Part shown: positions 24,165 to 38,275 of the stretch, one piece after another
How the letters are laid out: each line of letters begins with the position of its first letter
Position numbering within the stretch: position 1 is the stretch's first letter
Origin: Calliopsis andreniformis
Lineage: Eukaryota; Arthropoda; Insecta; Hymenoptera; Andrenidae
NCBI RefSeq assembly: GCF_051401765.1
Contig: NW_027480596.1
Coordinates: forward strand, 1 to 64,000
Length of the DNA: 64,000 bases
Direction: 5' to 3'
The notes under the pieces: generated by a model
Databases searched by the model: none
What the model was told of the DNA's origin: nothing
Seen by the model: the letters and a program-made list of their open reading frames with translations, nothing else
Made by a program: the position numbers and the translations under genes

Positions 24165-25559
24165 CAATCCTGAATCCTCAATCCTCAATCCTCAATCCTC
24201 AATCCTCAATCCCCAATTCCCAAACCTCAATCCTCAACCCTCAGCCCTCATCCTCAATTCTCAATTCTTAATCCTCAATACCCAATCCCCAATTTCAATC
24301 CTCAATCCTCAATCCTCATTTCTCAATCCTCAATCCTCAACCCACAGCCCTCATCCTCCATCCTCAATCCTCAATCCTCAATCCTCAATCCTCAATCTTC
24401 AATCCTCAATTCTCAATATTCAATCCTCGATCATCCATCATCAATCCTCAATCCTCTATCCTCAGGCATCAATACTCAGTCTTCAATGCTCAATCCTCAA
24501 TCCTCAATCCTCAATCCTCATTCCGCAACCCTCAATCCTCATTCCTCAAACCTCAATCCTCAACCCTCAGACCTCATACTCAATTCTCAATTCTCAATTC
24601 TCAATCCTCAATCCTCAATCCTCAATCTTCAATCCTCAATAATCAATCTCCAATCCTCAATCCTCAATCCTCGATCCTCAATCCTCAGGCATCAATACTC
24701 AATCTTCAGTACTCAATCCTCAATCCTCAATCCTCAATTCTCAACCCTCAATCCTCATGCCTCAAACCTCTATCTTCATTCCTCAATAATCAATCTCCAA
24801 TCCTAGATCCTCAATCCCCAACCTTCAATCCTTAATACTCAATCTTCAATCCTCAATCCGGAGTCATCAATCTTCAATCCTCAATGCTCAATCCTCAATC
24901 CTCAATCCTCAGTCCTCTATCCACAATCCTCAATCCTCGAACCTCAATCCTCAACCGTCAGCCCTCGTCCTCAATCCTCAAACCTCAATCCTCAATCCTC
25001 AATATTCAATCATCAATACTCAATCTTCAATCCTCAATGATCTATCCTCAATCCTCAATCCTCAATCCTCAATATTCAAGACACAACCCTCAGCCATCAA
25101 TCCTCAATACTCAACCATCAATCCTCAATTCTCAATACTCAATAGAATATTCTGAATACTCATGGTTCAATACTCAATCCACAATATTCAATAATCAAAT
25201 CTCAATCCTCAATCTTCAATCCTCAATACTCAATTTCAATCCTCAATCCTCAGTTCTCAATCCCCAATACTCAATTCTCAACCCTCAATCCTTAATCCTC
25301 AATCCTCAATACTCAATCCTCAATCTTCAATCCTCAATACTCAACACTCAATAGAATATTCTGAATACTCCCGTTTCAATACTCAGTCCACAATATTCAA
25401 TAATCAAATCTCAATCCTCAATCTTCAATCCTCAATACTCAATTTCAATCCTCAATCCTCAATCCTCAATCCCCAATACTCAATCCTCAATCGTCAATCG
25501 TCAATCCTCAATCCCCAATCCTCAATCTTCAATCCTCAACCTCAATCCTCAATCCTCAA
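24165..25559 (+). repeat. D+L higher-order unit followed by a CCCGT-type L
   Basis: D at 24,210-24,440 is followed by L cores at 25,144 (CATGG) and 25,353 (CCCGT), only 209 bp apart, the closest spacing in the window. Near 24,770 this copy joins CCTCAAACC directly to CTCTATCTTCATTCC, omitting about 70 bp present in the 21.4, 37.2 and 39.3 kb copies. Confidence 0.83.
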
Positions 25560-28500
25560 TCCTCAATCCTCAATCCTCAATCTTCAATCCTCAATACTCA
25601 ATCTGCAATCCTCAATCCTCAAACCTCAATCCTCAATCCTCAATCTTCAATCCTCAATCCTCAATCCTCAATCCTCAATCCTCAATCCTCAATCCTCAAT
25701 CCTCAATATTCAAGACACAACCCTCAGCCATCAATCCTCAATACTCAACCATCAATCCTCAATTCTCAATACTCAATAGAATATTCTGAATACTCATGGT
25801 TCAATACTCAATCCACAATATTCAATAATCAAGTCTCTATCCTGAATCTTCAATCGTCAATACTCAACTTCAATCCTCAATCCTCAATTCTCAATCCCCA
25901 ATACTCAATCCTCAATCGTCAATCCTCAATCCCCAATCCTCAATCTTCAATCCTCAACCTCAATCCTCAATCCTCAATCCTCAATCCTCAATCCTCAATC
26001 TTCAATCCTCAATACTCAATCTTCAATCCCCAATCCTCAATCCTCAATCCTCAATCCACAATCCTCAATCCTCAATCGTCAATCCTCAATCCTCAATATA
26101 CAATCTGCAATCCTCAATCCTCAATCCTCAATCCTCAATCCTCATTCTTCAATCCTCAATACCCAATCCTCAATCTTCAATCCTCAATCCTCAATCTTCA
26201 ATCCTCAATACTCAATCTTCAATCCCCAATCCTCAATCCTCAATCCTCAATCCACAATCCTCAATCCTCAATCGTCAATCCTCAATCCTCAATATACAAT
26301 CTGCAATCCTCAATCCTCAATCCTCAATCCTCAATCCTCATTCTTCAATCCTCAATACCCAATCCTCAATCTTCAATCCTCAATCCTCAGCTCTCAATCC
26401 TCAATCCTCAATCGTCAATCCTCAATCCCCAATCATCAATCCTTAATAATCAATCTCCAATCCTAGGTCCTCAATCCGCAATCCTCAATCCTCAATCCTC
26501 AATCCTCATTCTTCAATCCTCAATACCCAATCCTTAATCTTCAATCCTCAATCTTCAGTCCTCAATACTCAGTTTCAATCCTCAATCCTCAATTCTCAAT
26601 CCCGAATACTCAATCCTCAATCGTCAATCCTCAATCCCCAATCCTCAATCTTCAATCCTCAACCTAAATCCTCAATCCTCAATCCTCAATCATCAATCTT
26701 GAATCCTCAAACTCAATCTGCAATCCTCAATCCTCAAACCTCAATCTTCAATCCTCATTCTTCAACCCTCAATACCCAATCCTCAATCTTCAATCCTCAA
26801 TCCTCAATCCTCAATCCTCAATCCTCAATCCTCAACCCTCAATACTCAATCCTCAATTCTCAGTTCTGAAACCTCAATCCTGAATCCACAATCCTCAATC
26901 TTCAATCCTCAATCATCAGTCCACAATTCTCAATCCTCAATCATCAGTCCTCATCCTCAATTCTCAATTCTCAATCCTCAATCCTCAATGTTCAATCCGC
27001 AATGCCCAATCATCAATCTTCAATCCTCAATCCTCAATCCTCAATCCTCAGTTCTGAATCTTCAATCCTCAATCTTCAATACTCAATCGTCAATTCTCAA
27101 TCCTCAATCCTCAATCCTCATTCCTCAAACCTCAATCCTCAACCCTCAGTCCTCATCCTCAATTCTCAGTACTCATTCTTCAATCCTTAATGCCCAATCC
27201 TCAATCTTCAATACTCAATCCTCAATTCTCAATTCTCAACCCTCAATTCTTAATCCTCAGACCTCAAACATCAATATTCAACCCTCAGTCCTCGTCCTTA
27301 ATCCACAACCCTCAATCCTCAGTCCTCAATATTCAATCATCAATATTCAATCTTCAATCCTCAATCCTCAATTCTCAATCCTCAATTCTGAATCCTCAAT
27401 CTTCTATCCTCAATCCTCAGTCCTCAATACTCAATCCTCATTCTTCAATCCTCAATACCCACTCCTCAATCTTCAACCCTCAATCCTCAATCCTCAATCC
27501 TGATTCCTCAATCCTCATTCTTCAATCACCAATACCCAATCCTCAATTTCAATCCTCAATCCTCAATCCTCAATTCTCAATCCTCAATCCTCAATCCTCA
27601 TTCCTCAAACCTCAATCCTCAACCCTCAGTCCTCATCCTCAATTCTCAATTCTCAATCCTCAATCCTCAATCCTCAATCTTCAATCCTCACTAATCAATA
27701 TCCGATCCTAGATCCTCAATCCCCAATCTTCAATCCTCAATCCCCAGTCATCAATCTTCAATCCTCAATGCTCAATCCTCAATCCTCAATCCTCAGTCCT
27801 CAATCCCCAATCCTCAATCCTCAAACCTCAATCCTCAACCGTCAGTCCTCGTCCTCAATCCTCAAACCTCAATCCTCAATCCTCAATCCTCATTCTTCAA
27901 TCCTAAATACCCAATCCTCAATCTTCAATCCTCAATCCTCAATCCTCAATTCTCAATCCTCAATCCTTAATCCTCAGACCTCAAATATCAATATTAAACC
28001 CTCTGTCCTCGTCCTCAATCCACAAGCCACAATCCTCAGTCCTCAATATTCAATCATCAATATTCAATCTTCAATCCTCAATCCTCAATCCTCAATCCTC
28101 ATTCCACAATCCTCAATCTTCAACCCTGAATCCTCAACCCTCAATACTCAATTCTCAATCTTCAATCCTCAATACTCAATCTTCAATCCTCAATCCTCAA
28201 TGCTCAATCCTCAATACTCAATCTTCAATCCTCAACACTCAATCTTCAATCCTCAATCCTCAATCCTCAATTCTCAATCCTCAATCCTCAGTCCTCTGTC
28301 CTTAAACCTCAACCCTCTACCCTCAGCCCTCATCCTCCATCCTCAATCCTCAATCATCAATCCTCAATCTTATATCCTCAATATTCAATCTTCAATCCTC
28401 AATGCTCAATCCTCAATCCTCAATCCTCAATCCTCAGTGATCAATACTCAATCTTCAATACTCAATCCTCAATCCTCAATCCTCAATCCTCAATCCTCAA

Positions 28501-28834
28501 TTCTCAATCCTCAATCCTCAATCCCCAATTCCCAAACCTCAATCCTCAACCCTCAGCCCTCATCCTCAATTCTCAATTCTCAATCCTCAATCATCAATCC
28601 TCAATCTTCAATCCTCAATCCTCAACCCTCAATCCTCAATCATCAGTACTCAATCCTCAATCCTCAACCTTCAATCCTCAATACTCAATCTTCAATCCTC
28701 AATCCTCAATCCTCAATCCTCAATCCTCAATCTTCAATCCTCAATCCTCAATCCTCAATCTTCAATCCTCAATACTCAATCTGCAATCCTCAATCCTCAA
28801 ACCTCAATCCTCAATCCTCATTCTTCAATCCTCA
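25560..28834 (+). repeat. Large duplication, left copy, with internal 196-bp duplication
   Basis: This matches 30,444-33,522. The offset is 4,884 bp up to about 26,000 (checked at AAACCTC 25,621 and the L core 25,778) and 4,688 bp from about 26,400 on (26,988, 27,190, 27,768 and T at 28,368). The 196-bp difference is exactly 28 heptamers and equals the spacing of two AATATACAATCTGC strings at 26,095 and 26,291. The right copy has only one. One substitution was seen near 27,110 (CTCAATCC, with CTAAATCC in the partner). Confidence 0.9.
26000..26395 (+). repeat. 196-bp direct tandem repeat (28 heptamers)
   Basis: Two adjacent copies carry CTTCAATCCCCAATCC, CAATCCACAATCC, AATATACAATCTGC and AATACCCAATCC in the same order. 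The repeat length, 196 bp, is an exact multiple of 7, as expected for an in-register exchange between heptamers. It postdates, or was lost in, the 4.7-kb duplication partner. Confidence 0.87.
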
Positions 28835-30443
28835 ATACTCAATCTTCAATCCTCAATCCTCAATCCTCAATCCTCAATCCTCAATCTGCAATCCTCAACA
28901 CTCAATCTTCAATCCTCAATCCTCAATCCTCAATCCTCAATCCTCATTCCTCAATCCTCAATACCCAATCCTCAATCATCAATCCTGAATCCTCAATCCT
29001 CAATCCTCAATCCTCAATCCTCAATCCCCAATTCCCAAACCTCAATCCTCAACCCTCAGCCCTCATCCTCAATTCTCAATTCTTAATCCTCAATACCCAA
29101 TCCCCAATTTCAATCCTCAATCCTCAATCCTCATTTCTCAATCCTCAATCCTCAACCCTCAGCCCTCATCCTCCATCCTCAATCCTCAATCCTCAATCCT
29201 CAATCCTCAATCTTCAATCCTCAATTCTCAATATTCAATCCTCGATCATCCATCATCAATCCTCAATCCTCTATCCTCAGGCATCAATACTCAGTCTTCA
29301 ATGCTCAATCCTCAATCCTCAATCCTCAATCCTCATTCCCCAACCCTCAATCCTCATTCCTCAAACCTCAATCCTCAACCCTCAGACCTCATACTCAATT
29401 CTCAATTCTCAATTCTCAATCCTCAATCCTCAATCCTCAATCTTCAATCCTCAATAATCAATCTCCAATCCTCAATCCTCAATCCTCGATCCTCAATCCT
29501 CAGGCATCAATACTCAATCTTCAGTACTCAATCCTCAATCCTCAATCCTCAATCCTCAACCCTCAGTCCTCATCCTCAATTCTCAATTCTCAATCCTCAA
29601 TCCTCAATCCTCTATCTTCATTCCTCAATAATCAATCTCCAATCCTAGATCCTCAATCCCCAACCTTCAATCCTTAATACTCAATCTTCAATCCTCAATC
29701 CGTAGTCATCAATCTTCAATCCTCAATGCTCAATCCTCAATCCTCAATCCTCAGTCCTCAATCCACAATCCTCAATCCTCAAACCTCAATCCTCAACCGT
29801 CAGCCCTCGTCCTCAATCCTCAAACCTCAATCCTCAATCCTCAATATTCAATCATCAATACTCAATCTTCAATCCTCAATGATCTATCCTCAATCCTCAA
29901 TCCTCAATCCTCAATATTCAAGACACAACCCTCAGCCATCAATCCTCAATACTCAACCATCAATCCTCAATTCTCAATACTCAATAGAATATTCTGAATA
30001 CTCATGGTTCAATACTCAATCCACAATATTCAATAATCAAATCTCAATCCTCAATCTTCAATCCTCAATACTTAATTTCAATCCTCAATCCTCAGTTCTC
30101 AATCCCCAATACTCAATCCTCAATCGTCAATCCTCAATCCCCAATCCTCAATCTTCAATCCTCAACCTCAATCCTCAATCCTCAATCCTCAATCCTCAAT
30201 CTTCAATCATCAATATTCAATCTTCAATCCTCAATCCTCAATCCTCAATCCTCAATCCTCAATCCTCAATCTTCAATCCTCAATCCTCAACCCTCAATCC
30301 TCAATCCTCAATCTTCAATCCTCAATACTCAATCTTCAATCCCCAATCCTCAATTCTCAATCCTCAATCCTCATTCCCCAACCCTCAATCCTCATTCCTC
30401 AAACCTCAATCCTCAACCCTCAGTCCTCATACTCAATTCTCAA
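28835..30443 (+). repeat. D+L higher-order unit between the two large copies
   Basis: D is at 29,031-29,260 and L at 29,986. CAATCCGTAGTC near 29,698 is shared with 35,679, whereas other copies read CCGGAGTC (21,579; 24,857; 37,416; 39,498). This links the 29.7 and 35.7 kb units as the closest pair. A TACTTAATTTC near 30,069 distinguishes this copy. Confidence 0.83.
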
Positions 30444-33400
30444 TCCTCAATCCTCAATCCTCAATCTTCAATCCTCAATACTCAATCTGCAATCCTCAAT
30501 CCTCAAACCTCAATCCTCAATCCTCAATCTTCAATCCTCAATCCTCAATCCTCAATCCTCAATCCTCAATCCTCAATCCTCAATCCTCAATATTCAAGAC
30601 ACAACCCTCAGCCATCAATCTTCAATACTCAACCATCAATCCTCAATTCTCAATACTCAATAGAATATTCTGAATACTCATGGTTCAATACTCAATCCAC
30701 AATATTCAATAATCAAGTCTCTATCCTGAATCTTCAATCGTCAATACTCAACTTCAATCCTCAATCCTCAATTCTCAATCCCCAATACTCAATCCTCAAT
30801 CGTCAATCCTCAATCCCCAATCCTCAATCTTCAATCCTCAACCTCAATCCTCAATCCTCAATCCTCAATCCTCAATCCTCAATCTTCAATCCTCAATACT
30901 CAATCTTCAATCCCCAATCCTCAATCCTCAATCCTCAATCCACAATCCTCAATCCTCAATCGTCAATCCTCAATCCTCAATATACAATCTGCAATCCTCA
31001 ATCCTCAATCCTCAATCCTCAATCCTCATTCTTCAATCCTCAATACCCAATCCTCAATCTTCAATCCTCAATCCTCAGCTCTCAATCCTCAATCCTCAAT
31101 CGTCAATCCTCAATCCCCAATCATCAATCCTTAATAATCAATCTCCAATCCTAGGTCCTCAATCCGCAATCCTCAATCCTCAATCCTCAATCCTCATTCT
31201 TCAATCCTCAATACCCAATCCTTAATCTTCAATCCTCAATCTTCAGTCCTCAATACTCAATTTCAATCCTCAATCCTCAATTCTCAATCCCGAATACTCA
31301 ATCCTCAATCGTCAATCCTCAATCCCCAATCCTCAATCTTCAATCCTCAACCTAAGTCCTCAATCCTCAATCCTCAATCATCAATCTTGAATCCTCAAAC
31401 TCAATCTGCAATCCTCAATCCTCAAACCTCAATCTTCAATCCTCATTCTTCAACCCTCAATACCCAATCCTCAATCTTCAATCCTCAATCCTCAATCCTC
31501 AATCCTCAATCCTCAATCCTCAACCCTCAATACTCAATCCTCAATTCTCAGTTCTGAAACCTCAATCCTGAATCCACAATCCTCAATCTTCAATCCTCAA
31601 TCATCAGTCCACAATTCTCAATCCTCAATCATCAGTCCTCATCCTCAATTCTCAATTCTCAATCCTCAATCCTCAATGTTCAATCCGCAATGCCCAATCA
31701 TCAATCTTCAATCCTCAATCCTCAATCCTCAATCCTCAGTTCTGAATCTTCAATCCTCAATCTTCAATACTCAATCGTCAATTCTCAATCCTAAATCCTC
31801 AATCCTCATTCCTCAAACCTCAATCCTCAACCCTCAGTCCTCATCCTCAATTCTCAGTACTCATTCTTCAATCCTCAATGCCCAATCCTCAATCTTCAAT
31901 ACTCAATCCTCAATTCTCAATTCTCAACCCTCAATTCTTAATCCTCAGACCTCAAACATCAATATTCAACCCTCAGTCCTCGTCCTTAATCCACAACCCT
32001 CAATCCTCAGTCCTCAATATTCAATCATCAATATTCAATCTTCAATCCTCAATCCTCAATTCTCAATCCTCAATTCTGAATCCTCAATCTTCTATCCTCA
32101 ATCCTCAGTCCTCAATACTCAATCCTCATTCTTCAATCCTCAATACCCACTCCTCAATCTTCAACCCTCAATCCTCAATCCTCAATCCTGATTCCTCAAT
32201 CCTCATTCTTCAATCACCAATACCCAATCCTCAATTTCAATCCTCAATCCTCAATCCTCAATTCTCAATCCTCAATCCTCAATCCTCATTCCTCAAACCT
32301 CAATCCTCAACCCTCAGTCCTCATCCTCAATTCTCAATTCTCAATCCTCAATCCTCAATCCTCAATCTTCAATCCTCACTAATCAATATCCGATCCTAGA
32401 TCCTCAATCCCCAATCTTCAATCCTCAATCCCCAGTCATCAATCTTCAATCCTCAATGCTCAATCCTCAATCCTCAATCCTCAGTCCTCAATCCCCAATC
32501 CTCAATCCTCAAACCTCAATCCTCAACCGTCAGTCCTCGTCCTCAATCCTCAAACCTCAATCCTCAATCCTCAATCCTCATTCTTCAATCCTAAATACCC
32601 AATCCTCAATCTTCAATCCTCAATCCTCAATCCTCAATTCTCAATCCTCAATCCTTAATCCTCAGACCTCAAACATCAATATTAAACCCTCTGTCCTCGT
32701 CCTCAATCCACAAGCCACAATCCTCAGTCCTCAATATTCAATCATCAATATTCAATCTTCAATCCTCAATCCTCAATCCTCAATCCTCATTCCACAATCC
32801 TCAATCTTCAACCCTGAATCCTCAACCCTCAATACTCAATTCTCAATCTTCAATCCTCAATACTCAATCTTCAATCCTCAATCCTCAATGCTCAATCCTC
32901 AATACTCAATCTTCAATCCTCAACACCCAATCTTCAATCCTCAATCCTCAATCCTCAATTCTCAATCCTCAATCCTCAGTCCTCTGTCCTTAAACCTCAA
33001 CCCTCTACCCTCAGCCCTCATCCTCCATCCTCAATCCTCAATCATCAATCCTCAATCTTATATCCTCAATATTCAATCTTCAATCCTCAATGCTCAATCC
33101 TCAATCCTCAATCCTCAATCCTCAGTGATCAATACTCAATCTTCAATACTCAATCCTCAATCCTCAATCCTCAATCCTCAATCCTCAATTCTCAATCCTC
33201 AATCCTCAATCCCCAATTCCCAAACCTCAATCCTCAACCCTCAGCCCTCATCCTCAATTCTCAATTCTCAATCCTCAATCATCAATCCTCAATCTTCAAT
33301 CCTCAATCCTCAACCCTCAATCCTCAATCATCAGTACTCAATCCTCAATCCTCAACCTTCAATCCTCAATACTCAATCTTCAATCCTCAATCCTCAATCC

Positions 33401-33522
33401 TCAATCCTCAATCCTCAATCTTCAATCCTCAATCCTCAATCCTCAATCTTCAATCCTCAATACTCAATCTGCAATCCTCAATCCTCAAACCTCAATCCTC
33501 AATCCTCATTCTTCAATCCTCA
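30444..33522 (+). repeat. Large duplication, right copy
   Basis: This is the partner of 25,560-28,834, lacking the extra 196 bp. L core at 30,662, module T at 33,056, and N modules near 31,940 and 32,660. Small differences include CATCTTCAATAC near 30,617 and AACACCCAATC near 32,923. Identity is otherwise near complete where compared. Confidence 0.9.
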
Positions 33523-34545
33523 ATGCCCAATCCTCAATCTTCAATCCTCAATCCTCAATCCTCAATTCTCAATCCTCAATCCTTAATCCTCAGACCTCAA
33601 ACATCAATATTCAACCCTCAGTCCTCGTCCTCAATCCACAACCCTCAATCGTCAGTCCTCAATATTCAATCATCAATATTCAATCTTCAGTCCTCAATCC
33701 TCCATCCTCAATCCTCAATCCTCAATCCTCAATCCTCAATCTTCAACCCTGAATCCTCATTCCTCAATACTCAATCCTCAATCATCAATCCTCAATACTC
33801 AATCTTCAATCCTCAATCCTCAATCCTCAATCCTCAATCCTCAATCTGCAATCCTCAACACTCAATCTTCAATCCTCAATCCTCAATCCTCAATCCTCAA
33901 TCCTCATTCCTCAATCCTCAATACCCAATCCTCAATCATCAATCCTGAATCCTCAATCCTCAATCCTCAATCCTCAATCCTCAATCCCCAATTCCCAAAC
34001 CTCAATCCTCAACCCTCAGCCCTCATCCTCAATTCTCAATTCTTAATCCTCAATACCCAATCCCCAATTTCAATCCTCAATCCTCAATCCTCATTTCTCA
34101 ATCCTCAATCCTCAACCCTCAGCCCTCATCCTCCATCCTCAATCCTCAATCCTCAATCCTCAATCCTCAATCTTCAATCCTCAATTCTCAATATTCAATC
34201 CTCGATCATCCATCATCAATCCTCAATCCTCTATCCTCAGGCATCAATACTCAGTCTTCAATGCTCAATCCTCAATCCTCAATCCTCAATCCTCATTCCC
34301 CAACCCTCAATCCTCATTCCTCAAACCTCAATCCTCAACCCTCAGACCTCATACTCAATTCTCAATTCTCAATCCTCAATCCTCAATCCTCAATCCTCAA
34401 TCTTCAATCCTCAATAATCAATCTCCAATCCTCAATCCTCAATCCTCGATCCTCAATCCTCAGGCATCAATACTCAATCTTCAGTACTCAATCCTCAATC
34501 CTCAATCCTCAATCCTCAACCCTCAGTCCTCATCCTCAATTCTCA
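33523..34545 (+). repeat. 1,023-bp direct tandem repeat, copy 1
   Basis: ATGCCCAATCC at 33,523 recurs at 34,546, and GATCATCCATCATC at 34,204 recurs at 35,227: both 1,023 bp apart. I saw no differences between the copies. Each contains one N module and one D module but no L. Confidence 0.93.
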
Positions 34546-35568
34546 ATGCCCAATCCTCAATCTTCAATCCTCAATCCTCAATCCTCAATTCTCAATCCTC
34601 AATCCTTAATCCTCAGACCTCAAACATCAATATTCAACCCTCAGTCCTCGTCCTCAATCCACAACCCTCAATCGTCAGTCCTCAATATTCAATCATCAAT
34701 ATTCAATCTTCAGTCCTCAATCCTCCATCCTCAATCCTCAATCCTCAATCCTCAATCCTCAATCTTCAACCCTGAATCCTCATTCCTCAATACTCAATCC
34801 TCAATCATCAATCCTCAATACTCAATCTTCAATCCTCAATCCTCAATCCTCAATCCTCAATCCTCAATCTGCAATCCTCAACACTCAATCTTCAATCCTC
34901 AATCCTCAATCCTCAATCCTCAATCCTCATTCCTCAATCCTCAATACCCAATCCTCAATCATCAATCCTGAATCCTCAATCCTCAATCCTCAATCCTCAA
35001 TCCTCAATCCCCAATTCCCAAACCTCAATCCTCAACCCTCAGCCCTCATCCTCAATTCTCAATTCTTAATCCTCAATACCCAATCCCCAATTTCAATCCT
35101 CAATCCTCAATCCTCATTTCTCAATCCTCAATCCTCAACCCTCAGCCCTCATCCTCCATCCTCAATCCTCAATCCTCAATCCTCAATCCTCAATCTTCAA
35201 TCCTCAATTCTCAATATTCAATCCTCGATCATCCATCATCAATCCTCAATCCTCTATCCTCAGGCATCAATACTCAGTCTTCAATGCTCAATCCTCAATC
35301 CTCAATCCTCAATCCTCATTCCCCAACCCTCAATCCTCATTCCTCAAACCTCAATCCTCAACCCTCAGACCTCATACTCAATTCTCAATTCTCAATCCTC
35401 AATCCTCAATCCTCAATCCTCAATCTTCAATCCTCAATAATCAATCTCCAATCCTCAATCCTCAATCCTCGATCCTCAATCCTCAGGCATCAATACTCAA
35501 TCTTCAGTACTCAATCCTCAATCCTCAATCCTCAATCCTCAACCCTCAGTCCTCATCCTCAATTCTCA
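34546..35568 (+). repeat. 1,023-bp direct tandem repeat, copy 2
   Basis: Copy 2 follows copy 1 directly. At the join, TCAATTCTCAA runs into TGCCCAATCC. The joined flanks share only the heptamer string CTCAAT, so the exchange could have happened at a single heptamer of homology. Copy 2 runs on into the unit with L at 35,969. Confidence 0.92.
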
Positions 35569-36657
35569 ATTCTCAATCCTCAATCCTCAATCCTCTATCT
35601 TCATTCCTCAATAATCAATCTCCAATCCTAGATCCTCAATCCCCAACCTTCAATCCTTAATACTCAATCTTCAATCCTCAATCCGTAGTCATCAATCTTC
35701 AATCCTCAATGCTCAATCCTCAATCCTCAATCCTCAGTCCTCAATCCACAATCCTCAATCCTCAAACCTCAATCCTCAACCGTCAGCCCTCGTCCTCAAT
35801 CCTCAAACCTCAATCCTCAATCCTCAATATTCAATCATCAATACTCAATCTTCAATCCTCAATGATCTATCCTCAATCCTCAATCCTCAATCCTCAATAT
35901 TCAAGACACAACCCTCAGCCATCAATCCTCAATACTCAACCATCAATCCTCAATTCTCAATACTCAATAGAATATTCTGAATACTCATGGTTCAATACTC
36001 AATCCACAATATTCAATAATCAAATCTCAATCCTCAATCTTCAATCCTCAATACTCAATTTCAATCCTCAATCCTCAGTTCTCAATCCCCAATACTCAAT
36101 CCTCAATCGTCAATCCTCAATCCCCAATCCTCAATCTTCAATCCTCAACCTCAATCCTCAATCCTCAATCCTCAATCCTCAATCTTCAATCATCAATATT
36201 CAATCTTCAATCCTCAATCCTCAATCCTCAATCCTCAATCCTCAATCCTCAATCTTCAATCCTCAATCCTCAACCCTCAATCCTCAATCCTCAATCTTCA
36301 ATCCTCAATACTCAATCTTCAATCCCCAATCCTCAATTCTCAATCCTCAATCCTCATTCCCCAACCCTCAATCCTCATTCCTCAAACCTCAATCCTCAAC
36401 CCTCAGTCCTCATACTCAATTCTCAATTCTCAATCCTCAATCCTCAATCCTCAATCTTCAATCCTCAATAATCAATCTCCAATCCTCAATCCTCAATCCT
36501 CGGTCCTCAATCCTCAGGCATAAATACTCAATCTTCAATACTCAATCCTCAATCCTCAATCCTCAATCCTCAATCCTCAAACCTCAATCCTCAATCCTCA
36601 ATATTCAATCATCAATACTCAATCTGCAATCCTCAATCCTCTATCCTCAATCCTCAA
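35569..36657 (+). repeat. L-containing part of a D+L unit
   Basis: L core at 35,969. CAATGATCTATCC just upstream is shared with the L copies at 21,866, 25,144, 29,986, 37,703 and 39,785, marking these six as one subfamily. CCTCGGTCCTC near 36,500 is shared with 22,398, 38,235 and 40,317. Confidence 0.83.
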
Positions 36658-38275
36658 TCCTGAATCCTCAATCCTCAATCCTCAATCCTCAATCCTCAAT
36701 CCCCAATTCCCAAACCTCAATCCTCAACCCTCAGCCCTCATCCTCAATTCTCAATTCTTAATCCTCAATACCCAATCCCCAATTTCAATCCTCAATCCTC
36801 AATCCTCATTTCTCAATCCTCAATCCTCAACCCTCAGCCCTCATCCTCCATCCTCAATCCTCAATCCTCAATCCTCAATCCTCAATCTTCAATCCTCAAT
36901 TCTCAATATTCAATCCTCGATCATCCATCATCAATCCTCAATCCTCTATCCTCAGGCATCAATACTCAGTCTTCAATGCTCAATCCTCAATCCTCAATCC
37001 TCAATCCTCATTCCCCAACCCTCAATCCTCATTCCTCAAACCTCAATCCTCAACCCTCAGACCTCATACTCAATTCTCAATTCTCAATTCTCAATCCTCA
37101 ATCCTCAATCCTCAATCTTCAATCCTCAATAATCAATCTCCAATCCTCAATCCTCAATCCTCGATCCTCAATCCTCAGGCATCAATACTCAATCTTCAGT
37201 ACTCAATCCTCAATCCTCAATCCTCAATTCTCAACCCTCAATCCTCATGCCTCAAACCTCAATCCTCAATCCTCAACCCTCAGTCCTCATCCTCAATTCT
37301 CAATTCTCAATCCTCAATCCTCAATCCTCTATCTTCATTCCTCAATAATCAATCTCCAATCCTAGATCCTCAATCCCCAACCTTCAATCCTTAATACTCA
37401 ATCTTCAATCCTCAATCCGGAGTCATCAATCTTCAATCCTCAATGCTCAATCCTCAATCCTCAATCCTCAGTCCTCAATCCACAATCCTCAATCGTCAAA
37501 CCTCAATCCTCAACCGTCAGCCCTCGTCCTCAATCCTCAAACCTCAATCCTCAATCCTCAATATTCAATCATCAATACTCAATCTTCAATCCTCAATGAT
37601 CTATCCTCAATCCTCAATCCTCAATCCTCAATATTCAAGACACAACCCTCAGCCATCAATCCTCAATACTCAACCATCAATCCTCAATTCTCAATACTCA
37701 ATAGAATATTCTGAATACTCATGGTTCAATACTCAATCCACAATATTCAATAATCAAATCTCAATCCTCAATCTTCAATCCTCAATACTCAATTTCAATC
37801 CTCAATCCTCAGTTCTCAATCCCCAATACTCAATCCTCAATCGTCAATCCTCAATCCCCAATCCTCAATCTTCAATCCTCAACCTCAATCCTCAATCCTC
37901 AATCCTCAATCCTCAATCTTCAATCATCAATATTCAATCTTCAATCCTCAATCCTCAATCCTCAATCCTCAATCCTCAATCCTCAATCTTCAATCCTCAA
38001 TCCTCAACCCTCAATCCTCAATCCTCAATCTTCAATCCTCAATACTCAATCTTCAATCCCCAATCCTCAATTCTCAATCCTCAATCCTCATTCCCCAACC
38101 CTCAATCCTCATTCCTCAAACCTCAATCCTCAACCCTCAGTCCTCATACTCAATTCTCAATTCTCAACCCTCAATCCTCAATCCTCAATCTTCAATCCTC
38201 AATAATCAATCTCCAATCCTCAATCCTCAATCCTCGGTCCTCAATCCTCAGGCATAAATACTCAATCTTCAATAC
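36658..38275 (+). repeat. 2,082-bp-period unit, copy 1
   Basis: This matches 38,740-40,357 at a constant 2,082 bp, seen at TGAATCC (36,661), GATCATCC (36,919) and the L core (37,703). One difference lies near 37,495 (AATCGTCAAACC here, AATCCTCAAACC there). It is followed by about 465 bp (38,276-38,740) carrying E at 38,341, which matches 23,705-24,165. Confidence 0.9.
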
